A DNA stretch of 64,000 bases from Nonomuraea gerenzanensis (GCF_020215645.1 NZ_CP084058.1:10532501-10596500), one strand, 5' to 3'; counted from the stretch's first letter, positions 18,189 to 26,008 are shown. Translations and numbers: made by a program. Notes: generated by a model not told the origin, from the letters alone.

Positions 18189-18590
18189 ACCCACCGGCGC
18201 TCCCTGCTGGCGTGGGAGGGCCGGGCACGAGGGCCGGATACGAGGGCCTGCGCGGGATGGCCCGAGTGCGGGGGCTTTGGGGAAGAGCCAGGGCCGGGAG
18301 GTCTGCGCAAGGGCGTGCGCGCGGCCGGATGCGAGGACCAGGGCGAGAGGCCAGGGCGAGAGGCCAGGGCGAGAGGCCAGGGCGAGAGGCCAGGGCGGAA
18401 GCAGCTGCGTGAGGCATGGGCGCGAGGGAGGGCCAGGGCGAGAGGCATGCGCGAAGCCCGAGCGAGAGGATCTGCGTCCGAGGGACTGGGTGGTGGTGGA
18501 CGGAGGGAGTTCAAGAAGCCCCTGTCGAGCCATGACTACTCTGTGTAATTATACGAGTGCAAACTGTTACTCTCTCTTGGGAGGATGCTG
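18189..18590. other. Intergenic region with 13-bp G-rich tandem repeats
   Basis: No gene is supported here. A 13-base unit CCAGGGCGAGAGG is repeated exactly four times (18338-18350, 18351-18363, 18364-18376, 18377-18389), followed by a truncated copy and another isolated copy near 18432. The strand is markedly purine-rich over about 200 bases. An AT-rich stretch (TAATTATAC, 18546-18554) before the next gene is a plausible promoter -10 region. Confidence 0.7.
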
Positions 18591-18800
18591 ATGCACCGAT
18601 CCGTGCGACTGTTGACGGTCGCTGCCCTGGTCACCGCAGGGGTGCTCGCGGCCGCGTCCGCTGCGAGTGCCGTCGTCGATCCGGCTCGGGCCGGGGAGTG
18701 CCTGGCCTCCCAGGCGGGCTCCGTGGCGACCACGGTGGATCCGTCGCTCAAGGGGGCGCCTGTTGCGATCACTGCCATGAGCTGCCTCACTTCGCCCTGA
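18591..18800 (+). CDS. Small secreted protein with two cysteines, function unknown
   Basis: This 69-residue protein begins MHRSVRLLTVAALVTAG with a Sec signal peptide ending at about ASA|VVDP. It leaves a mature peptide of roughly 40 residues with two Cys (GECLAS and MSCLTSP) that could form a disulphide. GGGAGG (18579-18584) sits six bases before ATG 18591, which is therefore preferred to ATG 18585. It is monocistronic, with a strong hairpin terminator downstream. No family is recognised. Confidence 0.68.
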   Translation: MHRSVRLLTVAALVTAGVLAAASAASAVVDPARAGECLASQAGSVATTVDPSLKGAPVAITAMSCLTSP

Positions 18801-18973
18801 GTGCATGCCGCCGTCATGCAATGCGGCCGAATGGTCATGGGTCCTGTGGTGCGATCCGGGGTCGGCCGCGCATGATCGGTGGGTCGGCAGAGCTGTCCGT
18901 CCGGCTGGGTGCCCGTCGGGTTTTTGATCTTCCGCACGAGCCTGGTAGGTGACAGGCGGTGGGCGGCTCGTTG

Positions 18974-19016
18974 GCTGGCTGGCAGGGCTCTGCTCGCACG
19001 GGCCCTGCCAGCCAGC
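18974..19016. terminator. Bidirectional hairpin terminator between convergent genes
   Basis: A perfect 15-bp stem (GCTGGCTGGCAGGGC at 18974-18988 with its complement at 19002-19016) has a 13-base loop. It lies between the secreted-protein gene on the plus strand and the TetR gene on the minus strand. There is only a weak T tract on either side, as is usual in GC-rich actinomycetes. Confidence 0.7.
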
Positions 19017-19043
19017 GTAGTTTCCGAGGGCGCCTGGCGTTGA

Positions 19044-19673
19044 TCAGGTGAGGCCTGAGAGGAGGGAGTGGAGGCCGTCGGTGAGGATGCGCTCGCCCTC
19101 CTCCCGTGAGTTCAGGAACCAGCCCGGTAGCGGGGTGCGGAGTGAGCACGTCAGCTCGATGCTCACGAGGCCGTGGATTGTGGTCCAGATGAGGTAGGCC
19201 GAGCGTTCCGGGTTCGAGGAGCGGATCTGGCCGGCCTCGGCGGCTGCCGTGGTGGCTTCGACGAGGAGGCCGAAGCAGCGGCGGAGGGCGTCGTGGCGCT
19301 GCTCCGGTGAAGGGTCGAAGTCGGGGAGCGGGCGCTCGAACATCAGGGCGTACAGGGCCGGGTCGGTGAGGGCGAAGCCTCTGTAGCCGTAGGCCACCGC
19401 CATGATTCTCGAGAGCGGGTCCGTGTGGCCGCCGAGGGAGCTTGTCATCGCCTCGTGGAGGAGGTGGAAGCCATGCTCGTAGATCGCCTCCAGCAGGCCG
19501 GCTCGGCCACCGAAGCAGGTGTAGATGCCCATGGTGGAGGTGGTGGCGGCGTCTGCCACGCGGCGGAGCGTGAGGGAGGGCGCGCCCTGGTCACGCAGGA
19601 GGCGCATGGCGGCGTCCAGGAGGTCCTGGCGCAGTGCGCCGAGTTCTTTCGAGGTGCTTACGGCTCTCGGCAC
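19044..19673 (-). CDS. TetR/AcrR family transcriptional regulator
   Basis: This 209-residue regulator has an N-terminal helix-turn-helix (about 15-60: LLDAAMRLLRDQGAPSLTLR, VADAATTSTMGIYTCFGGRAGLL) and an all-helical ligand domain with the C-terminal pattern of TetR_C_33/WHG-type regulators (GYRGFALTDPALYALMFERP). It starts at GTG and is divergent from a membrane protein gene. An inverted repeat at 19691-19720 sits 18 bases before its start, so it likely represses itself and the divergent gene. Confidence 0.9.
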   Translation of the reverse strand: MPRAVSTSKELGALRQDLLDAAMRLLRDQGAPSLTLRRVADAATTSTMGIYTCFGGRAGLLEAIYEHGFHLLHEAMTSSLGGHTDPLSRIMAVAYGYRGFALTDPALYALMFERPLPDFDPSPEQRHDALRRCFGLLVEATTAAAEAGQIRSSNPERSAYLIWTTIHGLVSIELTCSLRTPLPGWFLNSREEGERILTDGLHSLLSGLT

Positions 19674-19690
19674 CCTCTCACTTTATCGGG

Positions 19691-19720
19691 CTATAACGCG
19701 CATCATAACGAGCGTTATAG
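19691..19720. promoter_or_regulatory. Palindromic operator in the TetR/membrane-protein divergent promoter
   Basis: The arms CTATAACGC (19691-19699) and GCGTTATAG (19712-19720) are perfect inverted repeats with a 12-base spacer that contains another ATAACG. The site is AT-rich against its surroundings and lies between divergent starts at 19673 and 19789. Such placement is classical for a TetR operator. Binding itself is inferred. Confidence 0.7.
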
Positions 19721-19788
19721 GCGTACGGCGCCACCGGGTGGAGGTCGTGGGCCGAGGAAGGCGAGACAGCGAGGAAGGGGTTCCGTTC

Positions 19789-20394
19789 ATGAGTGTGCAA
19801 CGGGTTGCTGCGGTGGCGGGGTTAGCCTGCGCCGTGTTGCTCGTCGTCAACGCCGCCCGGCGGGGTGGGCTGTTGGCTGAGACAGCGTTCACGCATGCCA
19901 TCGCGCCGTTCGCGGCGCTGACCGGGCTGCTCGCGATCACCGGCATCTACCTGCACATCCGCGCCCGGGCCGGGACGCTCGGGCTGGTGGGGTACGTGCT
20001 CAACTCGGCCGGGCTGGCCGGGGCGTTCGCGGTCGAGTACACGCTGCACTTCGTCTTTCCCTACCTGGGGGGCGGCGTCGTGCGCGGGCTGCTGGCCGGT
20101 GGGACGGGGCGGGCGTTTCTGGTGACGTCGGTCGTTCTGCTGATGGGGGTGCTGACGTTCAGCGCGGCGGCGATCAGGAGCGGGGGCATGCCGGTGGTGG
20201 GCGTGGTGCTGTACGCGGTGGGCATGGTGCCCGGGTCGTTGCGGAACGCGGTGCCGGAGCCGGTCTATCTGGGTGGGCTGGTGATGGCGGGGGTCGGGGT
20301 CGCCTGGATGGCGGTGCGGCTCTGGACGGCGGAGGAAGGTGGCGAGCCGGTGGTGGGGGTTGGGCGGCGGCGAGGGGTGCGGCCCGCCGGGTAG
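19789..20394 (+). CDS. Integral membrane protein under TetR control, function unknown
   Basis: This 201-residue protein has about six hydrophobic helices (VAAVAGLACAVLLVVNAA, AIAPFAALTGLLAITGIYL, LVGYVLNSAGLAGAFAVEY, AFLVTSVVLLMGVLTFSAA, VVGVVLYAVGMVPGS, VYLGGLVMAGVGVAWMAV) and a basic tail. ATG 19789 has GAAGGGG at good spacing. No transport family motif is recognised. The divergent TetR gene and shared operator suggest it responds to a small molecule or membrane-active compound. Confidence 0.75.
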   Translation: MSVQRVAAVAGLACAVLLVVNAARRGGLLAETAFTHAIAPFAALTGLLAITGIYLHIRARAGTLGLVGYVLNSAGLAGAFAVEYTLHFVFPYLGGGVVRGLLAGGTGRAFLVTSVVLLMGVLTFSAAAIRSGGMPVVGVVLYAVGMVPGSLRNAVPEPVYLGGLVMAGVGVAWMAVRLWTAEEGGEPVVGVGRRRGVRPAG

Positions 20395-20801
20395 TGAGGT
20401 GGGACAACACGGTCGCTCGCGTGGGTGTGTCCGTCGCGGGTCGGCCCGCGAGGGTAAGCCCGTCGGCTCGTGGAGGTAGGACAACGCGGTCGGTCGTGTG
20501 GGTATGTCCGTCGGCTCGTGAGGGTGGGCACATCGGGACCGTGAGGGGTGGGCGCATGGCCTGCGGGAGTGGGCGCATGGCTCACCGCAGCAGGCAAACG
20601 GCTGGCGAAGGCAGGCACACGACTCACCGCAGCAGGCAAACGGCTGGCGAAGGCGGGCACACGACTCACCGCAGCAGGCAAACGGCTGGCGAGGGTGAGG
20701 CGCGTGGCTCGCGGTGGTGGCGCGTCGGCTGCCAGGGCTCATCGGCTGGGGACCGTCCCCTTGCGAGTGGAGTCCGCTGGGCAGCGAGGTGGAAAGCGAA
20801 A
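20395..20801. repeat. Intergenic region with 42-bp tandem repeats
   Basis: A 42-base unit beginning CTCACCGCAGCAGGCAAACG occurs at 20581-20622 and 20623-20664 with a single difference, and a third partial copy runs from 20665 to about 20695. Shorter G/T-rich near-repeats (GTGGGCGCATGG) flank it. One frame through the repeats would encode a 14-residue unit, but it has no ribosome-binding site and opposes whiB7, so I treat the region as non-coding. Confidence 0.75.
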
Positions 20802-20828
20802 GAGCCGGGCGCTGGGTGCGCCCGGCTC
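20802..20828 (-). terminator. Intrinsic terminator of the whiB7 transcript
   Basis: The perfect 11-bp stem GAGCCGGGCGC / GCGCCCGGCTC has a 5-base loop. On the minus strand it is followed by TTTCGCTTTC. It lies 50 bases after the small gene downstream of whiB7. Confidence 0.75.
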
Positions 20829-20880
20829 CAAGGAAGGGATCCGGTCAGGAGATCCTGCGCCGGCGGCAGAATCTCCAGGA

Positions 20881-21075
20881 TCAGATCTGACGGCTCAAGG
20901 CCTGGCGAAGGCGGTCGTTCGCCCGCTTGACCTCCCGCCGCGCCCGCTGCACGCGCGTGACGCGCAGGATGAGGCGCTGCTCCTCCGCTTCGCGGTGGAG
21001 GGTTTGTATTCGGTCATTGACCAGGTCATGGATGAGATCCGGCACTGCTCGGCTCCTGCTCGGTCGAGTGATCAT
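20881..21075 (-). CDS. Small helical protein downstream of whiB7, function unknown
   Basis: This 64-residue protein from ATG 21075 is rich in Arg, Leu, Glu and Gln with no Gly and few Pro. It looks like one long amphipathic helix or coiled coil (RIQTLHREAEEQRLILRV, ARREVKRANDRLRQALSRQ). It begins 46 bases after whiB7 ends and is followed by the terminator at 20802-20828, so it belongs to the whiB7 transcript. The ribosome-binding site is weak (AGAAAG). The coding call rests on composition. Confidence 0.55.
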   Translation of the reverse strand: MITRPSRSRAVPDLIHDLVNDRIQTLHREAEEQRLILRVTRVQRARREVKRANDRLRQALSRQI

Positions 21076-21121
21076 TGTCTGGTTTCGCTTTCTGATTCGT
21101 CGGTGAACGCGGTGGTGGTGG

Positions 21122-21391
21122 TCAGGCAGCGACCGGGTGCTTGCGGGGACGCCCGCGCGGACGCTTGCGGGGAACAACGGTCCCCCTGAGGATCAGCTCG
21201 CCGCCCCAGACGCCCCACGGCTCCTCGCGCTCGAGCGCGCGGGCCAGGCAGGCCTTCTGGATCGGGCAGCCGCCGCAGAGTGCCTTGGCGAACTCGACGT
21301 CCTCCGGCGACTCGGCGAACCACAGGTCAGGGTCGGTACGACAGGGGATCTTGGCTTCGTCGATCAGGTCCATGATCGTCTTCGCCCCCAT
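21122..21391 (-). CDS. whiB7: WhiB7/WblC transcriptional activator
   Basis: This 89-residue WhiB protein has four cluster-binding Cys (17, 39, 42, 48; CGGC pair), the G-V-W-G-G-E turn at 60-65 and a C-terminal AT-hook RGRPRKHP (79-86), which marks the WhiB7 subfamily. It carries a [4Fe-4S] cluster, binds the primary sigma factor and turns on intrinsic antibiotic-resistance genes. ATG 21391 is chosen by family length. Its long leader holds a promoter, a leader ORF and a terminator hairpin, and it sits between the ABC1 kinase and uvrD2, the same setting as in mycobacteria. Confidence 0.96.
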   Translation of the reverse strand: MGAKTIMDLIDEAKIPCRTDPDLWFAESPEDVEFAKALCGGCPIQKACLARALEREEPWGVWGGELILRGTVVPRKRPRGRPRKHPVAA

Positions 21392-21469
21392 CTGCTTTCT
21401 CCTTCGATCGATCTTTTGATCTTTGGTCGGGCACCTCGTAGGTGGTCGGGGATCACGGACAAACAAGAA

Positions 21470-21500
21470 GGCCGCGGATCCTGTGTGCGGATCCGCGGCC
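21470..21500 (-). terminator. Attenuator-type terminator hairpin in the whiB7 leader
   Basis: A perfect 12-bp stem (GGCCGCGGATCC with a 7-base loop) is followed on the minus strand by TTCTTGTTTGT. It lies 79 bases upstream of the whiB7 ATG and 20 bases after the stop of the leader ORF. A second small hairpin (CCGGTCA/TGACCGG, 21517-21535) covers that stop codon. This arrangement fits ribosome-dependent attenuation as reported for whiB7/wblC leaders. Confidence 0.82.
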
Positions 21501-21520
21501 TGGGGGCTGCTATGTGCCGG

Positions 21521-21793
21521 TCAGGTTATGACCGGAGCATCCCTCCAGGGTTGCGGACCGCACAGTCCACCCTTGGTGAGCTGGTTGGCCGGCAATTCGA
21601 TACGTCCCGGGTAGACAGGAGCGCCTGCTGCTTCGGCCACACCCGCGTGGACGGGCAGGAAGAAAGCGGCGGCGGCGGCCTGGCTACGGGCAGACTTCTC
21701 CTGCCGCAGCTTGGCGAGCCCATCGGCGAGTCTCACCGAGTCACGGCATGCGGAGGCGAGCCACTGCGTGGCCGACATCTGAATGCTGATCAC
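21521..21793 (-). CDS. Leader ORF upstream of whiB7
   Basis: A 90-codon frame starts at GTG 21793 with GGAGG nine bases upstream, one of the better ribosome sites in the region. It begins MISIQMSATQWLASAC, has a helical, protein-like first half and a Pro/Gly-containing end (ANQLTKGGLCGP). It starts about 54 bases after the predicted transcription start and stops just before the terminator hairpin, so it is placed to act as the regulatory upstream ORF. It may instead be an ordinary small protein. I know no homologue. Confidence 0.6.
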   Translation of the reverse strand: MISIQMSATQWLASACRDSVRLADGLAKLRQEKSARSQAAAAAFFLPVHAGVAEAAGAPVYPGRIELPANQLTKGGLCGPQPWRDAPVIT

Positions 21794-21853
21794 CGGGACT
21801 CACCTCCACTCTCTGGATCGTCGGAACAGGGCGCTCCGACTCGCTTGACCATG

Positions 21854-21883
21854 ACCCTAAACCGGGAAGCCGGGAAGGGGCAA
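21854..21883 (-). promoter_or_regulatory. WhiB7-type autoregulated promoter
   Basis: On the minus strand a -35 TTGCCC (21883-21878) and a -10 TAGGGT (21859-21854) are separated by 18 bases. The AT-rich AAAATAT element lies directly upstream of the -35. That combination is the known signature of WhiB7/sigma-A dependent promoters. The predicted start near 21847 gives a leader of about 455 bases to whiB7. Confidence 0.75.
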
Positions 21884-21907
21884 CATATTTTCTACCTGCG
21901 ATTTCGC

Positions 21908-22777
21908 CTATTTCGTGAGGCGAATCATGGCTTCCTGGACGACTGAGACCACGAGGTCACCCGACGCGGTGTACATCTCACCGCGTGCGAGCCCGCGGGC
22001 CCCCGCCGACCACGGCGACTCCTGAGCATAGAGGAGCCAGTCGTCGGCCCTGAAGGGGCGGTGGAACCACATGGCGTGGTCGAGGGAGGCGCCCATGACG
22101 TTCGAGGCGCCCCAGGCCATGCCGTGGGCCAGCAGTATCGTGTCGACCAGCGTGAAGTCGGAGGCGTAGGCGGCCAGCACCACGTGCAGGAGCGGGTCGT
22201 CGGGCAGGTCGGCGTGGTAGCGGAACCACACGTTGGTCTGGGCGCTGCGCAGCTCGGGGTTCTGGAAGGCCTCCCAGGTGAGCGGCGAGGCGTAGCGCGC
22301 GTCCACGGGCCGGGGGCGGGTGAACCACTCGCGCAGCTCCGGGTGGTCGCCGACGAGCTCGTACATGCGGTCCTGGAACGTCGGCAGCGTCTCGGGGTCG
22401 GGCACCGAGGGCATCACCGACGCCTGGTGCGAGACGCCTTCCTCGAAGACGTGGAAGGAGGCGGACATCGTGAAGATGGCCTTGCCGTGCTGGACCGCCA
22501 CCACCCGCCGCGTGGTGAAGGAGCGGCCGTCGCGCAGGCGCTCGACGTTGTAGACGATGGGGATGGCCGGGTCGCCCGGCCGGATGAAGTAGGCGTGCAG
22601 CGAGTGCACGTTCCGGTCCTTGGGGACCGTGCGGCCGGCCGCCACCAGGGCCTGCGCCGCGACCTGGCCGCCGAAGACGCGCTGGATGCGCTCTTCCGGG
22701 CTCCTGCCGCGGAAGATGTCGAGCTCGATCTGCTCCAGGTCGAGCAGGTCGAGCAGCTCCTTCAGCGCCGAGTTCAC
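21908..22777 (-). CDS. tesB: Acyl-CoA thioesterase II (TesB-like)
   Basis: This 289-residue double-hotdog thioesterase has the family motifs RVFGGQVAAQAL, VHSLHAYFIRPGD, GRSFTTRRVVAVQHGKAIF, SLDHAMWFHRPFRADDWLLY and GLARGEMYTASG. It hydrolyses medium- to long-chain acyl-CoA in the cytoplasm. GTG 22777 has GGAGGGG eight bases upstream. It lies between whiB7 and uvrD2 and is apparently not part of the DNA-repair function of its neighbours. Confidence 0.93.
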   Translation of the reverse strand: MNSALKELLDLLDLEQIELDIFRGRSPEERIQRVFGGQVAAQALVAAGRTVPKDRNVHSLHAYFIRPGDPAIPIVYNVERLRDGRSFTTRRVVAVQHGKAIFTMSASFHVFEEGVSHQASVMPSVPDPETLPTFQDRMYELVGDHPELREWFTRPRPVDARYASPLTWEAFQNPELRSAQTNVWFRYHADLPDDPLLHVVLAAYASDFTLVDTILLAHGMAWGASNVMGASLDHAMWFHRPFRADDWLLYAQESPWSAGARGLARGEMYTASGDLVVSVVQEAMIRLTK

Positions 22778-22903
22778 GTGTCCATCCCCTCCGTGGTCAC
22801 CATCCCCAGGACGGGCCCCTGGGACAAGTTTGACGTGTCGCCCATTTCACCCCATATGGGGGTCTGGTGTGTCCGATGATGCCCCGGCGCGGTTTCGCCT
22901 TCG

Positions 22904-24952
22904 TTACGACCCTCGGCACAAGCCCAGCACGGCTTCGCCGTACCGGTCGAGCTTGACCCTGCCGACGCCCGCGATCGACAGCAGCTCCTGCTCGGTGACC
23001 GGCGCGCGCTCGGCGATGGCCTGCAGCGTCACGTCGGTGAAGACGACGTACGGCGGCAGCTTGGCCTCCTTGGCCGTGGCCGTGCGCCACGCCTTCAGCC
23101 GTTCGAGCAGCGCCTCGTCGTAGTCGGCGGGGCAGGTGGAGCAGCGGCCCAGCTTCTGCTCGGTGGCGTTGACCAGCGTCTTGGCGCACACGCGGCAGCT
23201 CACCGGCGTGGCCACCTGGCGGCGCTCCCGCGAGGGGGACGGCGCCAGGCGGGGCGGCGCGGAGGCGCGGCCGGTGAGTCCGTCGAGGAAGCGGGACGGG
23301 CGGCGGCTCTTGCGGCCCCCCGGCGCGCGGGCCAGGGCCCAGGAGAGCGACAGGTGCTCCCTGGCGCGGGTGACGCCGACGTAGAGCAGGCGGCGCTCCT
23401 CCTCGATCTGCTCGGGGCTCTCGGCGTAGATGATCGGCAGCATGCCGTCGGTGACGCCGACGAGGAAGACGGCGTCCCACTCCAGGCCCTTGGCGGCGTG
23501 CAGCGAGGCCAGCGTGACGCCCTCGACGGGCGGCGCGTGCTGCTCGGAGGCGCGGCGCTCCAGCTCGGTCACGAACGCGGGCAGGTCGGCCCCCTCGGCC
23601 GCCATGTCCTCGGCCAGGTCGGCCAGCGCCTTGAGCGACTCCCACTTCTCCCTGGCCTTGCCGCCGCCGGGCGGGGCCGGGGTCAGGCCGATGCCGCCCA
23701 GGATGTGGTGCACCTCGGAGGCCAGCGGCTCGCCCGCGGCGGAGCGGGCCGCGCCGCGCAGCAGGACGACCGCCTGGCGCACCTCCGGCCGCTCGAAGAA
23801 ACGCTCGGCGCCGCGCAGCACGTACGGGATCTCCGCCTTGGTCAGGGCCTCTTCGTACGCCTCCGACTGGGAGTTGACCCGGAACAGCACGGCGATCTCG
23901 CGCGACGGCACCCCCTTGTCGAGGAGCTTCCTGATGCTCCGGGCCACCCCGGCGGCCTCGGCGGGCTCGTCGTCGTACTCGGTGAAGGCCGGCTTGGGCC
24001 CGTCGGGCCGCTGGGCGACCAGCTCCAGGCGGTGTGGGGAGCGGCCCTTGGCGATCACCAGGTTGGCCAGGTCGACGACCTGGGGGGTGGAGCGGTAGTC
24101 GCGGACCAGCTTGATGACGGCCGCGTCGGGATGCTCGACCCCGAACCCGGTCAGGTAGCGCGGGCTGGCGCCGGTGAAGGAGTAGATCGTCTGATTGGGG
24201 TCGCCGACCACGCAGAGGTCGTCGCGCCCGCCGAGCCAGGTGTCGAGCAGCAGCTTCTGCAGCGGGTTGACGTCCTGGTACTCGTCCACCACGAAGTAGC
24301 GGTACTGCTGGCGGATCTGCGCCGCCACCTCCTGGTGCTCGGTCATCACGGCCGCGGTCAGCTCCAGGATGGTCTCGAAGTCGACCAGGTGGCGCTCACG
24401 CCTGATCCGCTCGTACGCCTCGTAGACGCGGCTCACCTGCTCGGCCGGCATCGGCGGCGTGCGGTGGTACTTGGCGGCGGCGGCCACGTAGTCCTCGGGG
24501 GCGATCTGCGTGACCTTGGCCCATTCGACCTCGGAGGCGAGGTCGCGCAGCTCGGAGCGCTCGGGGGTGAGCCGCAGGCTGCGGCACGCCTCGCCCAGGA
24601 CGGGCAGCTTGGACTCGATGACCGACGGGGCCGCGCCGCCGATCACCCGCGGCCAGAAGAACGTGAGCTGGCGCAGCGCCGCGGCGTGGAAGGTGCGGGC
24701 CTGCACGCCGGGCGCGCCGAGCGCGCGCAGGCGCTGGCGCAGCTCACCCGCCGCGCGCGTGGTGAACGTCACAGCGAGCACGCTCTGCGCGTCGACCACC
24801 CCGCTGCGCACCGCGTACGCGATGCGGTGCGTGATCGCCCTGGTCTTGCCCGTCCCCGCGCCGGCCAGCACGCACACCGGCCCGCGCACGGCCTCGGCGA
24901 CAGCGCGCTGCTCGGGGTCGAGTCCGATCAGTACGTCGTCCGCGTCGTTCAC
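22904..24952 (-). CDS. uvrD2: UvrD2-type superfamily 1 DNA helicase
   Basis: This 682-residue SF1A helicase has Walker A (AGAGTGKTRAI, 30-40), Walker B/Q motifs (VDEYQDVNPLQ, GDPNQTIYSFTGA), motif V (VTLASLHAAKGLEWDAVFL) and motif VI (RRLLYVGVTRAREHL). After the helicase core come a four-Cys zinc motif (CRVC...CSTC) and a C-terminal HRDC domain. This layout is that of mycobacterial UvrD2, an essential 3'-5' helicase. The context (whiB7, mycoredoxin, nudC) matches. Confidence 0.96.
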   Translation of the reverse strand: MNDADDVLIGLDPEQRAVAEAVRGPVCVLAGAGTGKTRAITHRIAYAVRSGVVDAQSVLAVTFTTRAAGELRQRLRALGAPGVQARTFHAAALRQLTFFWPRVIGGAAPSVIESKLPVLGEACRSLRLTPERSELRDLASEVEWAKVTQIAPEDYVAAAAKYHRTPPMPAEQVSRVYEAYERIRRERHLVDFETILELTAAVMTEHQEVAAQIRQQYRYFVVDEYQDVNPLQKLLLDTWLGGRDDLCVVGDPNQTIYSFTGASPRYLTGFGVEHPDAAVIKLVRDYRSTPQVVDLANLVIAKGRSPHRLELVAQRPDGPKPAFTEYDDEPAEAAGVARSIRKLLDKGVPSREIAVLFRVNSQSEAYEEALTKAEIPYVLRGAERFFERPEVRQAVVLLRGAARSAAGEPLASEVHHILGGIGLTPAPPGGGKAREKWESLKALADLAEDMAAEGADLPAFVTELERRASEQHAPPVEGVTLASLHAAKGLEWDAVFLVGVTDGMLPIIYAESPEQIEEERRLLYVGVTRAREHLSLSWALARAPGGRKSRRPSRFLDGLTGRASAPPRLAPSPSRERRQVATPVSCRVCAKTLVNATEQKLGRCSTCPADYDEALLERLKAWRTATAKEAKLPPYVVFTDVTLQAIAERAPVTEQELLSIAGVGRVKLDRYGEAVLGLCRGS

Positions 24953-25105
24953 CTGTGTATCCTCCCAGCCGCTGGCGGAGAACCACTTTATTCTGGCAAC
25001 ATGCGGGCCGACGTATGCTCGTCAAGGCTGCGTCATGAAGATGCAAAGGACTGGTCTTTTCCCCCACAATGGGGCCCGACCATGTACATGGGGGAAAGGA
25101 AGGCC

Positions 25106-26008
25106 GTGCGAACTGCGGTTTCCGTGAGCGCTCTGGCGCTCGCTGCCGTCGCGCTCACACCTGTCGCCGCGAGCGCGGCCATGGAGCCGACCCCAGCCCC
25201 CACGGTGGACACCCCCGTCGACTCCGACGGGCTCAGCGGGTTGTCGGTGGAGACCGTCCAGTACGGCACGCACAAGCGGCAGAGCATGGACGTCTGGTGG
25301 ACACCCGACGGGCAGCAGCGGCCCGGCATCTTCCTCATCCACGGCGGCTGGTGGTCCAGCGGCGACAAGAGGTACATGAAGGAGATCACCCGCAGCTACG
25401 CCGAGCTGGGGTACACCGTCTTCAACCTCAACTACCGCCTGTCCGGCGACGCGGCCTGGCCCGCGCAGCGCACCGACGCGCTGGCCGCCATCGCGCTGGC
25501 CCGCAAGCACGCCGACCGCTACGCCTTCGACCCGAACAACTACGTGCTCATGGGCTTCTCCGCCGGTGGGCACATCGCGGCGGCCGTGGGCACGTACGGC
25601 GACGGGGTCGGCGGGCTCAAGGGCGTGGTGGGGCTCTCGCCGATCATCTCGCCGCTGCGCGCGTACTCCGACGGCGAGAAGAGCCCCAACGCCCACAAGC
25701 GCAAGCTGCGCACGGCCGCGATGAAGCTGGCCGGCGGCTGCGCGCCGAAGGGCAAGTGCTCGCGCGTGTGGGCGAGCATGGAGGTGGCCTGGCACGCCAG
25801 CCGCAACGACGCGCCGATGCTGACCATCCACTCCGAGAACGAGTTCGTGCCGCCGGTGCAGAGCCAGTTGCTCAAGCAGATGCTCGGGCAGGTGGGGGTG
25901 CAGGTGTCGGTGTTCACCCAGCCGGGCACCAACCACAGCTCGCCGCTCTACCGGGAGCCGGGCGTGGCCGAGCGGGTGCAGGCGTGGATCGCCTCTCGAA
26001 TCGGGTAA
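25106..26008 (+). CDS. Secreted alpha/beta hydrolase (BD-FAE/esterase-like)
   Basis: This protein of about 300 residues has a Sec signal peptide (TAVSVSALALAAVALTPVAA) and an alpha/beta-hydrolase domain. The oxyanion motif is HGGWW, the nucleophile elbow is GFSAGGH (Ser), the acid is near ENEFVPP and the His is in GTNHSS. It probably hydrolyses an ester outside the cell. GTG 25106, after AAAGG, gives the signal peptide directly. ATG 25082 or 25088 are alternatives. It is divergent from uvrD2. Confidence 0.85.
   Translation: MRTAVSVSALALAAVALTPVAASAAMEPTPAPTVDTPVDSDGLSGLSVETVQYGTHKRQSMDVWWTPDGQQRPGIFLIHGGWWSSGDKRYMKEITRSYAELGYTVFNLNYRLSGDAAWPAQRTDALAAIALARKHADRYAFDPNNYVLMGFSAGGHIAAAVGTYGDGVGGLKGVVGLSPIISPLRAYSDGEKSPNAHKRKLRTAAMKLAGGCAPKGKCSRVWASMEVAWHASRNDAPMLTIHSENEFVPPVQSQLLKQMLGQVGVQVSVFTQPGTNHSSPLYREPGVAERVQAWIASRIG

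Noticed and set aside
18338..18397. CRISPR array
   Set aside because: The 13-base repeats are directly adjacent without spacers and no cas genes are present anywhere in the window.
20548..21189. Plus-strand frame through the 42-bp repeats, encoding repeated LTAAGKRLAKAGTR
   Set aside because: It has no ribosome site, continues antisense into whiB7 and its downstream gene, and its composition outside the repeat is random-like.
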